Origin: Vibrio barjaei | GTDB taxonomy: Bacteria > Pseudomonadota > Gammaproteobacteria > Enterobacterales > Vibrionaceae | Reading direction: 5' to 3' | NCBI RefSeq assembly: GCF_001639065.2 | Contig: NZ_LQXO02000009.1 | Coordinates: 1-64,000, forward strand | Length of the DNA: 64,000 nucleotides | Shown: positions 44,339 through 54,200 of the stretch, piece after piece | Layout of the letters: every line of letters starts with the position of its first letter | Position numbering within the stretch: position 1 is the first letter of the stretch | Made by a program: the position numbers and the translations under genes | Notes under the pieces: generated by a model | The model's input: only the letters and a program-made list of their open reading frames with translations | Told to the model about the DNA's origin: nothing | Database searches by the model: none

Positions 44339-46052
44339 ACTTCGTAAACGTCTCGGGGATCTACTGGTTGAAGAAGGCATTATCAATGAGCAGCAGCTGC
44401 AGCAGGCTTTGTCGATTCAGCGGAATACAGGGCGAAAACTTGGTGCAACTCTGATAGAGCTAGCTGCGCTGTCCGAGCAGCAGATGCTAACGTTTTTGTC
44501 GCAACAATTAGCTTTACCATTGATCGACTTAAGTCGGGCACAAGTCGATGTGGATGCCGTTCAGCTTCTTCCTGAAGTTCATGCGAGACGCTTGCGAGCA
44601 CTGGTGATTGGTCGTCGAGATGATACATTACGAGTCGCGATGAGCGATCCTGCGGATCTTTTTGTTCAGGAATCGTTGTTAAACCAACTCGGTCAATACG
44701 CTATCGAGTTTGTTATTGCCCCCGAAAAGCAATTGCTTGACGGTTTTGACCGCTATTATCGTCGTACCAAAGAAATCGCTTCATTTGCAGAGCAGCTTCA
44801 TGCTGAGCATCAGTCGACGGATGCTTTTGACTTCAATATTGAAGAAGATGAAAGCGAAGAGGTGACGGTGGTTAAGCTGATTAACTCTTTGTTTGAAGAT
44901 GCCATTCAAGTAGGTGCTTCTGATATTCATATTGAGCCAGATGCCGACGTGTTGCGTCTTAGACAGCGTATTGATGGCGTGTTACATGAGACGTTATTAA
45001 ATGAAGTGAATGTTGCGCCAGCAATGGTACTGCGACTGAAGCTTATGGCCAATTTGGATATTTCGGAAAAGCGTCTACCTCAAGATGGCCGATTTAATAT
45101 TAGGGCCAAAGGACAATCTGTTGATATTCGTATGTCGACTATGCCTGTTGAACATGGCGAATCTGTGGTCATGCGTCTGCTTAACCAATCAACAGGTGTC
45201 AGAAGGCTTGAAGAGTCGGGGATTCCAAATGATCTGCTGATTAAATTGCGAAAGCAGTTGCGTCGCCCTCATGGAATGATCTTGGTTACTGGACCAACGG
45301 GGTCCGGCAAAACCACGACTTTATATGGTGCGCTGACTGAGTTAAATAGTCCTGGGAAAAAGATCATTACTGCAGAAGATCCGGTTGAATATCGTTTGCC
45401 TCGAGTCAATCAGGTTCAAGTAAACCCAAAAATTAACTTGGACTTTTCATCGATCCTGAGAACTTTCCTGCGCCAAGACCCCGATATCATTCTTGTTGGC
45501 GAAATGCGTGACCAAGAAACTGTGGAAATTGGTTTGCGTGCTGCATTAACCGGGCACTTGGTCCTTACAACCTTGCATACCAATGATTCTGTCGATAGTG
45601 CATTACGAATGATGGATATGGGGGCTCCTGGGTACTTAGTTGCTAGCGCCGTAAGAGCGGTCATTGCCCAACGTTTGGTGAGAAGAATTTGCCCCGATTG
45701 CAAACGTGAGCACCCAGCGGATGAGCATGTAAAGCAATGGCTGATGACTCGCTTCCCTAATCAAACGGAGATGACCTTCCATAAAGGGCAGGGGTGCCAA
45801 AACTGTAACCTAACCGGCTATCGAGGGCGAATAGGCGTATTTGAAATGCTGGAACTCGACCAAGGAATGATGGACGCCTTACGGGCGAATGATGCTGTAC
45901 TGTTCTCACAGCGAGCTAGAGCCTCAAAAGAATATAAACCCTTGCTCGCGTCCGCAATGGAACTCGCGATTCAAGGAACCGTCAGCTTAGATGAAGTGAT
46001 GGCACTGGGTGAAGGGGATGCTTCCGGTAGCATCGAACCTATTTACATTTAG
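44325..46052 (+). CDS. mshE: MSHA extension ATPase MshE with N-terminal c-di-GMP-binding MshEN domain
   Basis: Motor that drives pilus extension. Residues about 5-150 are the MshEN domain, which binds cyclic di-GMP through repeated RLGDLL-x4-I-x4-LQQALSIQ-x5-LG type motifs; the first copy is clear at residues 8-37. The GspE-type ATPase follows: Walker A GPTGSGKTTTL (near 323), Asp box, Walker B ILVGEMRD (near 388), His box, and a four-Cys zinc module CPDC...CQNC (near 455-490). It lets cyclic di-GMP control attachment and biofilm start. Confidence 0.95.
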   Translation: MMQIKLRKRLGDLLVEEGIINEQQLQQALSIQRNTGRKLGATLIELAALSEQQMLTFLSQQLALPLIDLSRAQVDVDAVQLLPEVHARRLRALVIGRRDDTLRVAMSDPADLFVQESLLNQLGQYAIEFVIAPEKQLLDGFDRYYRRTKEIASFAEQLHAEHQSTDAFDFNIEEDESEEVTVVKLINSLFEDAIQVGASDIHIEPDADVLRLRQRIDGVLHETLLNEVNVAPAMVLRLKLMANLDISEKRLPQDGRFNIRAKGQSVDIRMSTMPVEHGESVVMRLLNQSTGVRRLEESGIPNDLLIKLRKQLRRPHGMILVTGPTGSGKTTTLYGALTELNSPGKKIITAEDPVEYRLPRVNQVQVNPKINLDFSSILRTFLRQDPDIILVGEMRDQETVEIGLRAALTGHLVLTTLHTNDSVDSALRMMDMGAPGYLVASAVRAVIAQRLVRRICPDCKREHPADEHVKQWLMTRFPNQTEMTFHKGQGCQNCNLTGYRGRIGVFEMLELDQGMMDALRANDAVLFSQRARASKEYKPLLASAMELAIQGTVSLDEVMALGEGDASGSIEPIYI

Positions 46053-46081
46053 TTTAATGGTTTATAGCTAGAGATAAGACA

Positions 46082-47305
46082 ATGCCAACCTATCGTTATA
46101 AAGGGCGCAATCTTGATGGTTCAGAGATTTCTGGTCATCTAGAGTCTGCCAGTGAAGAAACCGCGGCGGAGATTTTGATCTCTCGTGGGGTGATTCCTAC
46201 GTCGATCTCACAAGGTGGTAAGTCAACGTCATTTAGTGACACCCTAAGTGCATTGATAGCGCCGGCGGTACCTTTAGAAGTGCTGGTTATTTTCTGTCGT
46301 CAGTTGTTCAGTTTAACGAAAGCCGGTGTGCCACTGTTACGCTCCATGAAGGGCCTGACGCAAAACTGTACCAACAAGCAGTTGAAGTACGCCTTGGAAG
46401 AAGTCGTTAATGAACTAACTAATGGTCGTAACTTATCGAGTTGTATGCAGCTTCATCCTCGCGTATTTAGTCCACTTTTTGTTTCTATGATTGCTGTAGG
46501 TGAAAATACGGGACGTTTAGATCAAGCGTTAGAGCAACTGGCTGCCTATTATGAGCAAGAAGTCGAAACTCGTAAGCGTATTAAGGCGGCAATGCGCTAC
46601 CCAACGTTTGTGTTGACCTTTATCGTGGCTGCGTTGTTTGTACTGAATATCAAAGTTATTCCTCAGTTTGCTGATATGTTTGCCAGGTTTGGCGTCGATC
46701 TTCCTCTTCCCACTCGTATTCTGATTACGACCTCAAATTTCTTCGTCGGTTATTGGCCGCTCTTATTGGGTGCGATGGCTGGCAGTTTGTTTGCGTTTCG
46801 TGCTTGGCTTGCTACGGCCGCTGGTAGGGAAAAGTGGGATCATATTAAGTTGAGGCTGCCTATTGTCGGCGGCATTGTAAATCGTGCTCAACTTTCACGT
46901 TTCTCAAGAACATTTGCTCTTATGCTTCGTGCTGGCGTGCCTTTGAATCAGTCATTGGCGTTATCGGCTGAAGCAATAGACAACAAGTACTTGGAAAACC
47001 GCATTATGGAAATGAAGGCGGCTATTGAGGCCGGAAGCACGGTGTCTTCAACTGCGATTAACGCCAATATTTTCACGCCGCTTGTTATTCAGATGATCTC
47101 TGTCGGAGAGGAAACGGGTCGTATCGATGAGCTTCTGATCGAAGTTTCGGATTTTTACGATCGAGAAGTTGATTATGATCTGAAGACTCTAACCGCCAGA
47201 ATTGAGCCGATTTTGCTCACTGTGGTAGCTGGAATGGTACTAATACTGGCTCTTGGCATTTTCCTGCCTATGTGGGGCATGCTCGATGCCATGAAAGGAA
47301 TGTAA
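46082..47305 (+). CDS. mshG: MSHA inner-membrane platform protein MshG (PilC/GspF-like)
   Basis: A 407-residue polytopic protein with the duplicated GspF domain: FCRQLFSLTKAGVPLL (near 65) and FSRTFALMLRAGVPLNQSL (near 270), each followed by hydrophobic helices (near 170-192, 215-235 and 375-400). It sits over the MshE motor. SD is weak (GAGATAAGACA). Confidence 0.95.
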   Translation: MPTYRYKGRNLDGSEISGHLESASEETAAEILISRGVIPTSISQGGKSTSFSDTLSALIAPAVPLEVLVIFCRQLFSLTKAGVPLLRSMKGLTQNCTNKQLKYALEEVVNELTNGRNLSSCMQLHPRVFSPLFVSMIAVGENTGRLDQALEQLAAYYEQEVETRKRIKAAMRYPTFVLTFIVAALFVLNIKVIPQFADMFARFGVDLPLPTRILITTSNFFVGYWPLLLGAMAGSLFAFRAWLATAAGREKWDHIKLRLPIVGGIVNRAQLSRFSRTFALMLRAGVPLNQSLALSAEAIDNKYLENRIMEMKAAIEAGSTVSSTAINANIFTPLVIQMISVGEETGRIDELLIEVSDFYDREVDYDLKTLTARIEPILLTVVAGMVLILALGIFLPMWGMLDAMKGM

Positions 47306-47311
47306 CGAGCG

Positions 47312-47779
47312 ATGGCTATCAAGAGTGTCTTTTTCCAAAGAGATGCGCTGCGCTGGCTAATTTGGAGTTGTGTGATTTTAGCGCTTGTAGGTTTTTTCTT
47401 ATCTACGGTGAATCGTAATCAGGAAAAAATCATCCGTACTCAAGCGGTAGTGATCGGTAAGATCATGCAGCAACGCATTAATGAATTACATCAAGTTTGG
47501 CTGATAGAGAAACAACCCAACTATCTACAAGTTGATAATAACGTCGTAAAATTTGACCAAACCGGTTGGATTACCTTATCAAATAATGAAAATAGAAACT
47601 GTAACTACTTGTTATCAGTGCTTTACAATGATGCAGATTCTATAAAACAGAATTTATTTATAAAATCAGAGCGAATTGATAAAAATACCTATAGTTGTGT
47701 ATACGGTATAAATACTGATATTGAAATTAAAGCAATTAAAATTAATAGCTTGCATATGGAAGTCATTTTTTTGACTTGA
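47312..47779 (+). CDS. mshF: MSHA accessory protein MshF
   Basis: A 155-residue protein with one N-terminal transmembrane helix (about 14-33, LIWSCVILALVGFFLSTV) and a small extracytoplasmic domain with two Cys (CNYLL and YSCVYG). It is assigned by position between mshG and mshB. The 3' half is more AT-rich than its neighbours. Its role is not defined. Confidence 0.8.
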   Translation: MAIKSVFFQRDALRWLIWSCVILALVGFFLSTVNRNQEKIIRTQAVVIGKIMQQRINELHQVWLIEKQPNYLQVDNNVVKFDQTGWITLSNNENRNCNYLLSVLYNDADSIKQNLFIKSERIDKNTYSCVYGINTDIEIKAIKINSLHMEVIFLT

Positions 47780-47801
47780 GTAATAAAATTGACGTTAATG
47801 C

Positions 47802-47830
47802 TTTGTAATCATTATTTAACTAGTTATAAT
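47802..47830 (+). promoter_or_regulatory. Candidate promoter for mshB-mshA
   Basis: TATAAT at 47825-47830 with a weak TTTGTA 17 bp upstream, in the AT-rich mshF-mshB gap. A separate promoter before the pilin genes is reported for the V. cholerae msh locus. Confidence 0.5.
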
Positions 47831-47871
47831 TTGGGCAGAAAATCACACTTTTGATATAAATGGATCAAATA

Positions 47872-48405
47872 ATGAAAAAAGCTCAAGGTTTTACGCTGGT
47901 CGAGTTAGTCGTGGTTATTGTGGTATTAGGTCTACTTGCAGTAGCGGCTCTACCACGATTTGTTGATGTAACAGAAAGCGCAAAAGAATCTAGCGTTGAA
48001 GCGGTTGCTGGTGGTTTTGCAACTGGTGTGTTATCGGCTCGCGCGCAATGGGAAGCTAATGGCCGAACTAAGTCAGGTGTAAATAACTATGTTGATTACG
48101 ATGGAACTCGTTTCTGGTTGACTCGCTCGGAAGATGGATCTACAGGCTTCCGCGATGGTTACCCAAGTAATACTAACGCTAACAATAGCAACAACGTAAA
48201 TGTTGAAGCGTGTGTATTCCTGATGGAGAACTTGCTGCAAAACTCTCCAGCTGTTGAGCAGTATACAAACAGTCCTTCAAAAGGCACTAAGTACTTAGCG
48301 CAGGCAGTGAGCAGTACTAAATGTCGCTATACACAAAACGAAAGTAACCGTCATTACTTCGAGTACGATATTCGTACCGGTAAAGTTACTGTTGAACTTA
48401 AATAA
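47872..48405 (+). CDS. mshB: MSHA pilin-like protein MshB
   Basis: Type IV pilin-like protein, 177 residues from the ATG at 47872 (GGA 7 nt upstream; the in-frame ATG at 47860 has none). Prepilin motif [20 protein letters not shown] with the Glu at +5, a short leader, and two Cys near the C-terminus (ACVFLM, SSTKCRY). Closely similar in its first 60 residues to MshA. Probably a minor pilin. Confidence 0.92.
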   Translation: MKKAQGFTLVELVVVIVVLGLLAVAALPRFVDVTESAKESSVEAVAGGFATGVLSARAQWEANGRTKSGVNNYVDYDGTRFWLTRSEDGSTGFRDGYPSNTNANNSNNVNVEACVFLMENLLQNSPAVEQYTNSPSKGTKYLAQAVSSTKCRYTQNESNRHYFEYDIRTGKVTVELK

Positions 48406-48422
48406 GTTGTAGGAATATAAAA

Positions 48423-48899
48423 ATGAAAAGACAAAGTGGCTTCACGCTAATTGAAATGGTCGTGGTGATCGTTATTTTGGGTATTCTTGCAGTAACTGCA
48501 GCACCTCGTTTTCTAAATCTACAAGGTGATGCCCGCGAATCATCTCTCAATGGTTTAAAAGGTGCTATTTCAGGTGCAAATGGCATTGTCTACGGCAAAG
48601 CTGCAGTAGAGGGTGTTGAGCAGCAAGCAACGGCCACCATTAATGCAGGTACTAATGAAGCAGTAACGGTTGCATTTGGTTACCCAACTGCTGATGCAGC
48701 TGGCCTTGTGAGTGCAGTAGATGGCTTGCAACAAGATTGGATGTTTGCGACTCGTCGTGATGCTCTAATTGCTACCTTTGATGATGGTTCAAATGCTAAC
48801 TTCCGTACGATTCGCCAATCTAACTGTTTTGTAAGATACGACGAATCAACTCAAGCGGGCACTGCACCTAGAGTAACTGTTGAAGCGTCAGGTTGTTAA
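48423..48899 (+). CDS. mshA: Mannose-sensitive haemagglutinin major pilin MshA
   Basis: Major pilin subunit, 158 residues. Leader MKRQSG is cut by the prepilin peptidase before FTLIEMVVVIVILGILAV, and a Glu is at +5. A C-terminal disulfide loop runs from SNCFVRYD to the last Cys (EASGC). AGGA precedes ATG. A strong terminator follows, fitting high separate expression. The pilus mediates attachment to chitin and surfaces. Confidence 0.94.
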   Translation: MKRQSGFTLIEMVVVIVILGILAVTAAPRFLNLQGDARESSLNGLKGAISGANGIVYGKAAVEGVEQQATATINAGTNEAVTVAFGYPTADAAGLVSAVDGLQQDWMFATRRDALIATFDDGSNANFRTIRQSNCFVRYDESTQAGTAPRVTVEASGC

Positions 48900-48912
48900 T
48901 TAGCCAAGACGT

Positions 48913-48941
48913 AAAAAGGTCAGCTCCGGCTGGCCTTTTTT
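48913..48941 (+). terminator. mshA terminator
   Basis: AAAAAGGTCAGC-TCCG-GCTGGCCTTTTTT: a 12-bp stem with one wobble and a T6 tail, 13 nt after mshA. Genes mshC onward need read-through or their own promoter; a TATACT at 49012-49017 is the best -10 candidate. Confidence 0.88.
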
Positions 48942-49046
48942 GTGTTGTGATAGGCATTCTGATTTTTAACGATTTCTAATGATAGATAGATGAGTTAGTA
49001 CTGTCCTTTTGTATACTATTTATCAATCATTTTTGCAGGTACTACT

Positions 49047-49520
49047 ATGTTAATCCCACAACGTAAGTTATTAGGATTTACGCTAATCGAACTGATCGTG
49101 GTGATCGTTTTAGTTTCGATTGTGTCGGTAGTGGCTGCGAGTCGATTTCTAAACCGTTCTGGCTTTTCTGTCATTGCGGCACAAGAACAAGCTATTGCGA
49201 TTACTCAGCAAATACAGCTTGGGCGAATGCAATCCAATATCAGTGATATCGGTGAGCTCAATAGCCGCTACCAACTGGCGATTAAAGATAGTTGTTTTGG
49301 CTCTCGGTACAGTTGCACTCTTGCGAACCCTGAAGAGCAATCGGACTATTTAGCGTTAGATAACATTCAGGTCTCTGCTCCCACTAGCCTGCTGAATTTC
49401 GATTTACTTGGTCGTCCAGTATGCGAATCTTGTACTTACCCCATTACGATTCAATTCACTCAATTTAGTGAATCGGCATCCATTTGTATTAATTCAGAAG
49501 GTTTTGTCGATGCGTGCTAG
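49047..49520 (+). CDS. mshC: MSHA pilin-like protein MshC
   Basis: A 157-residue minor pilin: leader MLIPQRKLLG, then FTLIELIVVIVLVSIVSV with Glu at +5, and a GspH-like fold region. Several Cys (CFGSRYSC, CESCTY, SICIN, DAC-end) could form disulfides. AGGT precedes ATG. Overlaps mshD by 11 nt. Confidence 0.9.
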   Translation: MLIPQRKLLGFTLIELIVVIVLVSIVSVVAASRFLNRSGFSVIAAQEQAIAITQQIQLGRMQSNISDIGELNSRYQLAIKDSCFGSRYSCTLANPEEQSDYLALDNIQVSAPTSLLNFDLLGRPVCESCTYPITIQFTQFSESASICINSEGFVDAC

Positions 49521-50088
49521 AAAAATGAGTCAAGGGATGACGCTGATCGAAAGCGTACTTGCCATAGTGATCTTGGCCATCGCTTTGATTACATTGACGA
49601 GCTTCTTGTTCCCTAGTGTGCAGAAAAGCGCTTTACCGCACTATCAAGTACGAGCCGCTTCACTAGGACAAGCGGTGTTGAACCAGATATTAGCTGTGAG
49701 TTTTGATGAGCAGAGCGATCGTAACGGTAGCCTATGGCGTTGCGATGAACTTGATAAGCAATGCACATTACCCGCTGCATTAGGTCCGGACAAAAACGAG
49801 CAGCCCGCCTTCTATAATGATGTCGATGACTATATGGGCTGCTGGTATGGTGCTAACGCCCAGCAGCAGTGTCAGCGAGGCTTATCTATAACAAGCCTTC
49901 TAGGTGGTGATGAGCAAGACGATTACCGCAATTTTGTCGTTAATATTCTGGTTAGCTATGACTACGATAACGCACTCGATGGTCAAGTAACTACGCATCA
50001 AACAAGTCCGTTCAAAAAGATCACAGTCCGCGTGTCGGCGAGTAATTTCACAGAGTATGAGTTTGTGGCGTATAAGGGGAATTACTAA
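49510..50088 (+). CDS. mshD: MSHA pilin-like protein MshD
   Basis: A 192-residue minor pilin. The ATG at 49510 is favoured (AGAAGG 8 nt upstream); ATG 49525 is an alternative. The prepilin motif is SQG-MTLIESVLAIVILAIALITL with Met at +1 and Glu at +5, followed by a Cys-containing PilV-like domain. The stop overlaps the mshO start by one base. Confidence 0.9.
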   Translation: MRARKMSQGMTLIESVLAIVILAIALITLTSFLFPSVQKSALPHYQVRAASLGQAVLNQILAVSFDEQSDRNGSLWRCDELDKQCTLPAALGPDKNEQPAFYNDVDDYMGCWYGANAQQQCQRGLSITSLLGGDEQDDYRNFVVNILVSYDYDNALDGQVTTHQTSPFKKITVRVSASNFTEYEFVAYKGNY

Positions 50089-50816
50089 TGTCATTCTCCG
50101 TTAAGCAATCACGCGGTTTTACCTTACTAGAAATGATCATCACCATGGTGGTAGTTGGAATTCTGTTTTTAGGAATTGCTGGTTTTGTCGAGTTTGGTGC
50201 GCGCGGTTATATGGATTCAGTTGTCCGCACTAAAATCCAGAACCAAGCGCAGTTTGTAATTGAGAAAATGTCCCGTGAGCTTAGACACGCCGTCCCTAAC
50301 AGCATTCAAACCTCTTTGAACGGTCAATGTGTATCGTTTTATCCGATTACCTTTTCCGGCTTTTATCATTTGGATGAGAAGCTAGGAAACACTGAGTTTG
50401 TCGTGGGTAATATTAACCAATATCCCCATCATTTTGCCAATAGCGAAAGGCTGATTATTAATCCAAGTCGACAGCAAGATCTTGAAGGTCGTCGAGCGAT
50501 AAGTTTGACAGGGATCAGCTCTGTGGTGGACGCACAATATTTCACGTTAAATCAATTACCAGAACAGAGCTCGGTTGGACAGCGCTTGTATATCTACAAC
50601 TCAGCAAACAAGGTCAATTATTGCATCACTACATCTGGTCAGATAGAGCGAAATGGTATTCGTGTTGCTACCAATATCGAACCATTAAAAAGCAGTTTTA
50701 CTCACCTTGAAGCGTCGCTACTTCGCTCAGCTTTAGTTCGTCTAAATCTAGTATTTAATCAAGCGGGTGAAGTGTCTAACTTCCAACATGATGTACAGGT
50801 GCTCAATGTTCCCTAG
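50088..50816 (+). CDS. mshO: MSHA pilin-like protein MshO
   Basis: A 242-residue minor pilin of the PilW/GspJ type. Prepilin motif SRG-FTLLEMIITMVVVGILFL with Glu at +5, then an extended region beginning FVEFGARGYMDSVVRTKIQ. Likely part of the initiation complex at the pilus tip with MshC, MshD and MshP. Confidence 0.9.
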   Translation: MSFSVKQSRGFTLLEMIITMVVVGILFLGIAGFVEFGARGYMDSVVRTKIQNQAQFVIEKMSRELRHAVPNSIQTSLNGQCVSFYPITFSGFYHLDEKLGNTEFVVGNINQYPHHFANSERLIINPSRQQDLEGRRAISLTGISSVVDAQYFTLNQLPEQSSVGQRLYIYNSANKVNYCITTSGQIERNGIRVATNIEPLKSSFTHLEASLLRSALVRLNLVFNQAGEVSNFQHDVQVLNVP

Positions 50817-51279
50817 AAAACGTTCACAGCAAGGAAGTGTCTACATCGTTGCCATTTTTGTTGTGGTGGTAATGGGTATGTTGGCAATGAATCTCAATAG
50901 AATTCAATGGTCAAGTAACGAGACGCTATCACGTGAGTTGATTGGTACCAAGGCTTGGTTTTTGGCGAACTCTGGTGTTGAGTGGGCGTTGACGCAGCTC
51001 TATCCGTTAAATGAATCGAGTCTGACAGAAGAGCTGGAAATCAGATGTAACCAGCTTCAGCCATCGTCATCTGTAGCAATGTCTTATTTAATTTCTCAAG
51101 TGGATATTAACTGCCGTAGTCTTTCAGTTCAGTGTGAAACGGTTAATGGTGGCGACCTAAAACTGATTCCTAAACAGCTCAGCTATTTTAAAATTACCAG
51201 CACAGCAATATGCGGCGATGGACAAGGGTTTGATATTCAGCGTCAGCAAGAAGCTTGGGTAAAAGGACTCTCACAATGA
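50806..51279 (+). CDS. mshP: MSHA biogenesis protein MshP
   Basis: A 157-residue PilX-like protein from the ATG at 50806, which overlaps mshO by 11 nt; longer in-frame starts lie deeper in mshO. The N-terminal hydrophobic segment (SQQG-SVYIVAIFVVVVMGMLAMN) lacks the usual Glu at +5, as in PilX/GspK-type minor pilins at the tip. Four Cys are present in the C-terminal half. The stop overlaps the mshQ start (ATGA). Confidence 0.88.
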   Translation: MFPRKRSQQGSVYIVAIFVVVVMGMLAMNLNRIQWSSNETLSRELIGTKAWFLANSGVEWALTQLYPLNESSLTEELEIRCNQLQPSSSVAMSYLISQVDINCRSLSVQCETVNGGDLKLIPKQLSYFKITSTAICGDGQGFDIQRQQEAWVKGLSQ

Positions 51280-54200
51280 AGCAATTGATGGCTCTATTTA
51301 TTAGCTTATTCGTGGTAGCAAATAGTTATGCAATAGAATATTGCGACTACTTTCCGGAATCAGTTCAAACTAACTATCGCCAAAATGGTTATCCTTACGT
51401 CTCTCAAGTGGACTTTTCGGGACATGACCAGACGCTTACTTTTGATGTGGATGGTTTTAAAATGCCATTCAATTATCTAGCAAACAGTCCAGCTCATAAC
51501 GGTACTGCGGCCCACTGTTACTATCCAAATGCTCCTACTGATAGTTGTGCAGTGAACCCAACGAATCATGCCCCAACTCTACCTGTCGATTTACCAGCCT
51601 TTCCTACGAACCTTGAACCATCAAATTGTAGTGATAAGCACTGCTCATTACCAAGTGGCAGTAAAGTCCAATCTATAACGATGAGGCAAGGTAAGACTCT
51701 TACGTTAGAAGGAGGTGAGATTTGGATTGGCTCGTTGACCTTGGAACATGCAGCAAAAATCAAAGTAAGTTCGCCCACAATCCTGCACTACCGCCAGTTC
51801 TACATAAGTGGTCATTCACATATCAATAAAGATGGCGCAGTAACTGATCTTATTTTAATTGGACACGGCTCTAACGCGGCTATCAATCTGACGAATCACA
51901 ATAAGATCTCTGCTGCCCTATACGTAGATCCATCCAGTTTTCAAAAGGGATTAACGGTAAGCGGTGAACACAACGATCTTAATATGAATATTACGGTCAA
52001 TCATATGTCGGTCACAGGTAAGAAGAATACCTTTAATTTATCTAAGTTGTGCGATGACACACCACCCCCGCCTGAATTCAAGCTTGATCTTTGTCCCTAC
52101 TTTAAGGAAGAAGTGCAGACGACCCTTTATGACACATCCGGATCGCCACAAGGGCTTCTGAATGTGAATAGTGAATATGACGATGATAGAGACGAATGGT
52201 TTGATGATTTTGATGTCAACGCCATCGTTTTACCGAGAAATAACACTGGCCTCGCGTTTTCTCGCTTTACCAATAACAGCACTTATGGCGGCTGCTTTTA
52301 TACGTCTTCATTCATTGGTTTACGTGGTTTACGTGGTTTTGGTTGGCAAAACTGTCAAGTGGAGCCCACGAAGAGCTTTGAAAACTATCCACCGCAACTG
52401 GATGATTTTCCAAGTGGGGACTATTCGAGCGACTTTAAATGTAAAGACGGCAAAGTATGCCATTTGAAATGGACTAATAATAAGATCAATAAGTTAGAGG
52501 TTAAGGATGACAGTAAGCTCATCATTGACTCTGGTGAGTATTGGGTTAATGAGCATATACATTTGGAAGATGCAGAGATCCAACTGATCAATGGGCCAGT
52601 TAAGATCAATTATCGAGGAATAAAAGCAAACGGAGACCTGTATCCGCCTCATTTCAAAGATGAGCTAAAAATCAATACATTAGGAAACAGTGAAGATTTG
52701 CTTTTTGTCGGGCATGGCGCGGGCAGTGACATTGAAATTGAGAGTGAAGACTCTGTTATCAAAGCCTATTTTTATGTCCCTCCTGAAGCCGCTACTGTCG
52801 GAACGCGAGGTTTCTTAGTCAATGGTGAAGACAACTACATCTTTGGTGGGGTTGCCGCTCCAAATGTGACGCTTGGCGAGCGTGACTATGATGATCAGAA
52901 ACGACATAAAGACAGAGATGATAACGATGTTGAAGGTGAGGGTAATGTGTTGTTTGCGCGTATTCCTGTGCAATGTAAAGCACCACCACCAAGTCAAGAC
53001 TACTATTTGGAATTGGAGCCATTAAAAGGCATCGCATTGAGTTGTGAAACTCAACGTGTCACGTTTAATGTGGTCGATAAGTACGGCAAGCCTATTGAGG
53101 ACTACACCAAAGGCGTCAGAATTACAGCGCCTGCCTCTGCCACATTGCAATTGATAGAAGGGGTTCGTATTAGCGAGGGGCTATACAACCCAAGTGCTAA
53201 CGGCCGGGTTATATTCGATGTGAGTAGCCACCATATCGAACAGCTCAGCGTGTCCGGTGAATTGGTGGAGAGCGCGAACAACACGCTCGTGACGGGTAAC
53301 TACGAGTTTACGGCAAACAAGTTTGAATTTACGCCGCAAGCGTCGAGTTTGATTGCTGGCAAATCGGCAACGATCGAAGTACGCCCTGTGACCTGTAGTG
53401 TAACGCGTTCAGGCTTGTCCCAAGTTGTGGCGGCAAAAAACTATTCTGGAGTGCAAAACGTTGATATTGCAGCGACACGTTATCTAGAACCCAAATCTCC
53501 AACAGTACAAGCATCAATTAAAGTCAAAGCCGCACAGAGTAATGACTTTGTGCCAATTCCAGTGACGGATCTAGCACTAGATTTTTCTCATGGCAGCAGT
53601 ACACCTGATGCTGGTCACAGTGCTCTGATGGATATTCAGTACGATGAAGCTGGGCGAGTCTCTTTTGAGTTATCTCAGACGCGTTGTGTCGATGAGAGTG
53701 AGCAAAGCCCTCTAGGCAAACAAGGGGCGGAAGCAGCGAAACAATGTGTCACATATAAAGGGGTTCACGAGCTAAAAGTAAGGCCGTGGACGTTCGCGAT
53801 CTGTGATGCATCAAACTACCAGTTAGCATTGGATGGTACTTCATCTCAAGGTAGTAGTTATAAAGCAGCAGGTGAACGCTTTAACTTAGATGCAGTGCCA
53901 ATTCGATGGCAGAAAAATGGCGCGACTCAAGGTCAAGTTCCGATATTGCCATCCTTTTGTCAGTCGCAATTTATCACCAAAAATTACTTCGATACTGATG
54001 CGCCTGTTTCCAGTGTTTTACTCAGTGCCACCGAGAACACGCCTGCCGTTAGGCCAGTTGACGAAAGATTCCCTATAAAAATGGATGGTGAGGACGGGTC
54101 AACATTTGTTCGTAGTAATCGAGGCAGTAATGGTGTGTTGCCATTTTACGCTCTCTATTGGGAAGATGTCGGTAGTCTTCTAGTACAGACTCAAAGTCAA

